Below are positions 6,265-6,395 of a stretch of DNA of 6,395 bases, in pieces. The position numbers were made by a program, and so were the translations under genes. The notes under the pieces are model-generated. The model saw only the letters and a list, made by a program, of their open reading frames with translations, searched no databases and was not told the DNA's origin. The stretch is from assembly GCA_030614305.1 (NCBI GenBank), contig JAUWKH010000104.1, positions 1 to 6,395 of the forward strand. Reading direction: 5' to 3'. How positions within the stretch are numbered: position 1 is the first letter of the stretch; each line of letters starts with the position of its first letter. Source of the stretch: Bacteroidota bacterium. GTDB lineage: Bacteria; Bacteroidota; Bacteroidia; Bacteroidales; JADFUO01.

Positions 6265-6395
6265 CTTGTCCGTATGGATAAATTCCAATTTTCAAAATTC
6301 AATGACTAAAACAATTTCAAAGCTGTTTTAAACATCCATCCATACGGATTTGCTTGGCTTCATATGACCGTATGGAATCCATATAGACGGACAAG
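6265..6395. repeat. Inverted-repeat element (element D) reaching the window end
   Basis: The left end cttgtccgtatggat (6265-6279) is mirrored by the last 19 bases of the window, whose reverse complement is the same sequence with four extra bases (ctat) inserted after cttgtccgt. Internal copies of the same core occur at 6338-6348 (atccatacgga, perfect 11-bp inverted match to 6269-6279) and 6367-6376 (accgtatgga). The pair 6339-6347 / 6368-6376 can form a 9-bp hairpin. No reading frame is present. The last base of the window coincides with the end of the recognised arm, so the element may continue beyond it. Confidence 0.5.

Overview
The window is AT-rich bacterial DNA that most likely comes from a member of the Bacteroidota. 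Four things point there: proteins rich in Lys, Asn and Ile; almost no Shine-Dalgarno sequences; a TAnnTTTG-type -7 promoter box placed correctly for a tRNA gene; and an Omp85-family protein carrying a lipoprotein signal peptide (TamL-like), an arrangement known from this phylum. I cannot name a genus.

Layout. Positions 24-1760 encode the tau subunit of the DNA polymerase III clamp loader (dnaX). Four bases after it, 1765-2346 encodes a PlsC-like acyltransferase, probably in the same transcript. Positions 2347-3013 hold no protein gene. This stretch contains a large nested palindrome (about 2404-2565), a small hairpin (2608-2627), a tRNA-Val(TAC) gene on the minus strand (2676-2750) with a good promoter box, and a 161-bp element with imperfect terminal inverted repeats (2839-2999). 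Positions 3014-3766 encode a membrane-anchored TylF/MycF-like SAM-dependent methyltransferase. After a 30-bp gap, 3797-6169 encodes a TamL-like outer-membrane lipoprotein/beta-barrel, whose start must be a non-ATG codon (TTG chosen). The tail (6170-6395) is again repeat DNA. It holds a second, divergent copy of the 18-bp terminal repeat seen at 2839-2856 and a second element with ends of the cttgtccg / cggacaag type that reaches the window edge.

How the parts fit. dnaX and the acyltransferase are housekeeping genes of replication and membrane lipid synthesis. The methyltransferase and TamL probably form a two-gene unit of the cell envelope; the methyltransferase substrate is unknown. The gene content is ordinary. 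The two signals most worth checking are an in-frame A AAA AAG heptamer in dnaX, placed where a -1 frameshift would make a gamma-like short form, and the family of short inverted-repeat elements filling both non-coding regions. I found no CRISPR array, phage gene, toxin-antitoxin pair or defence system.
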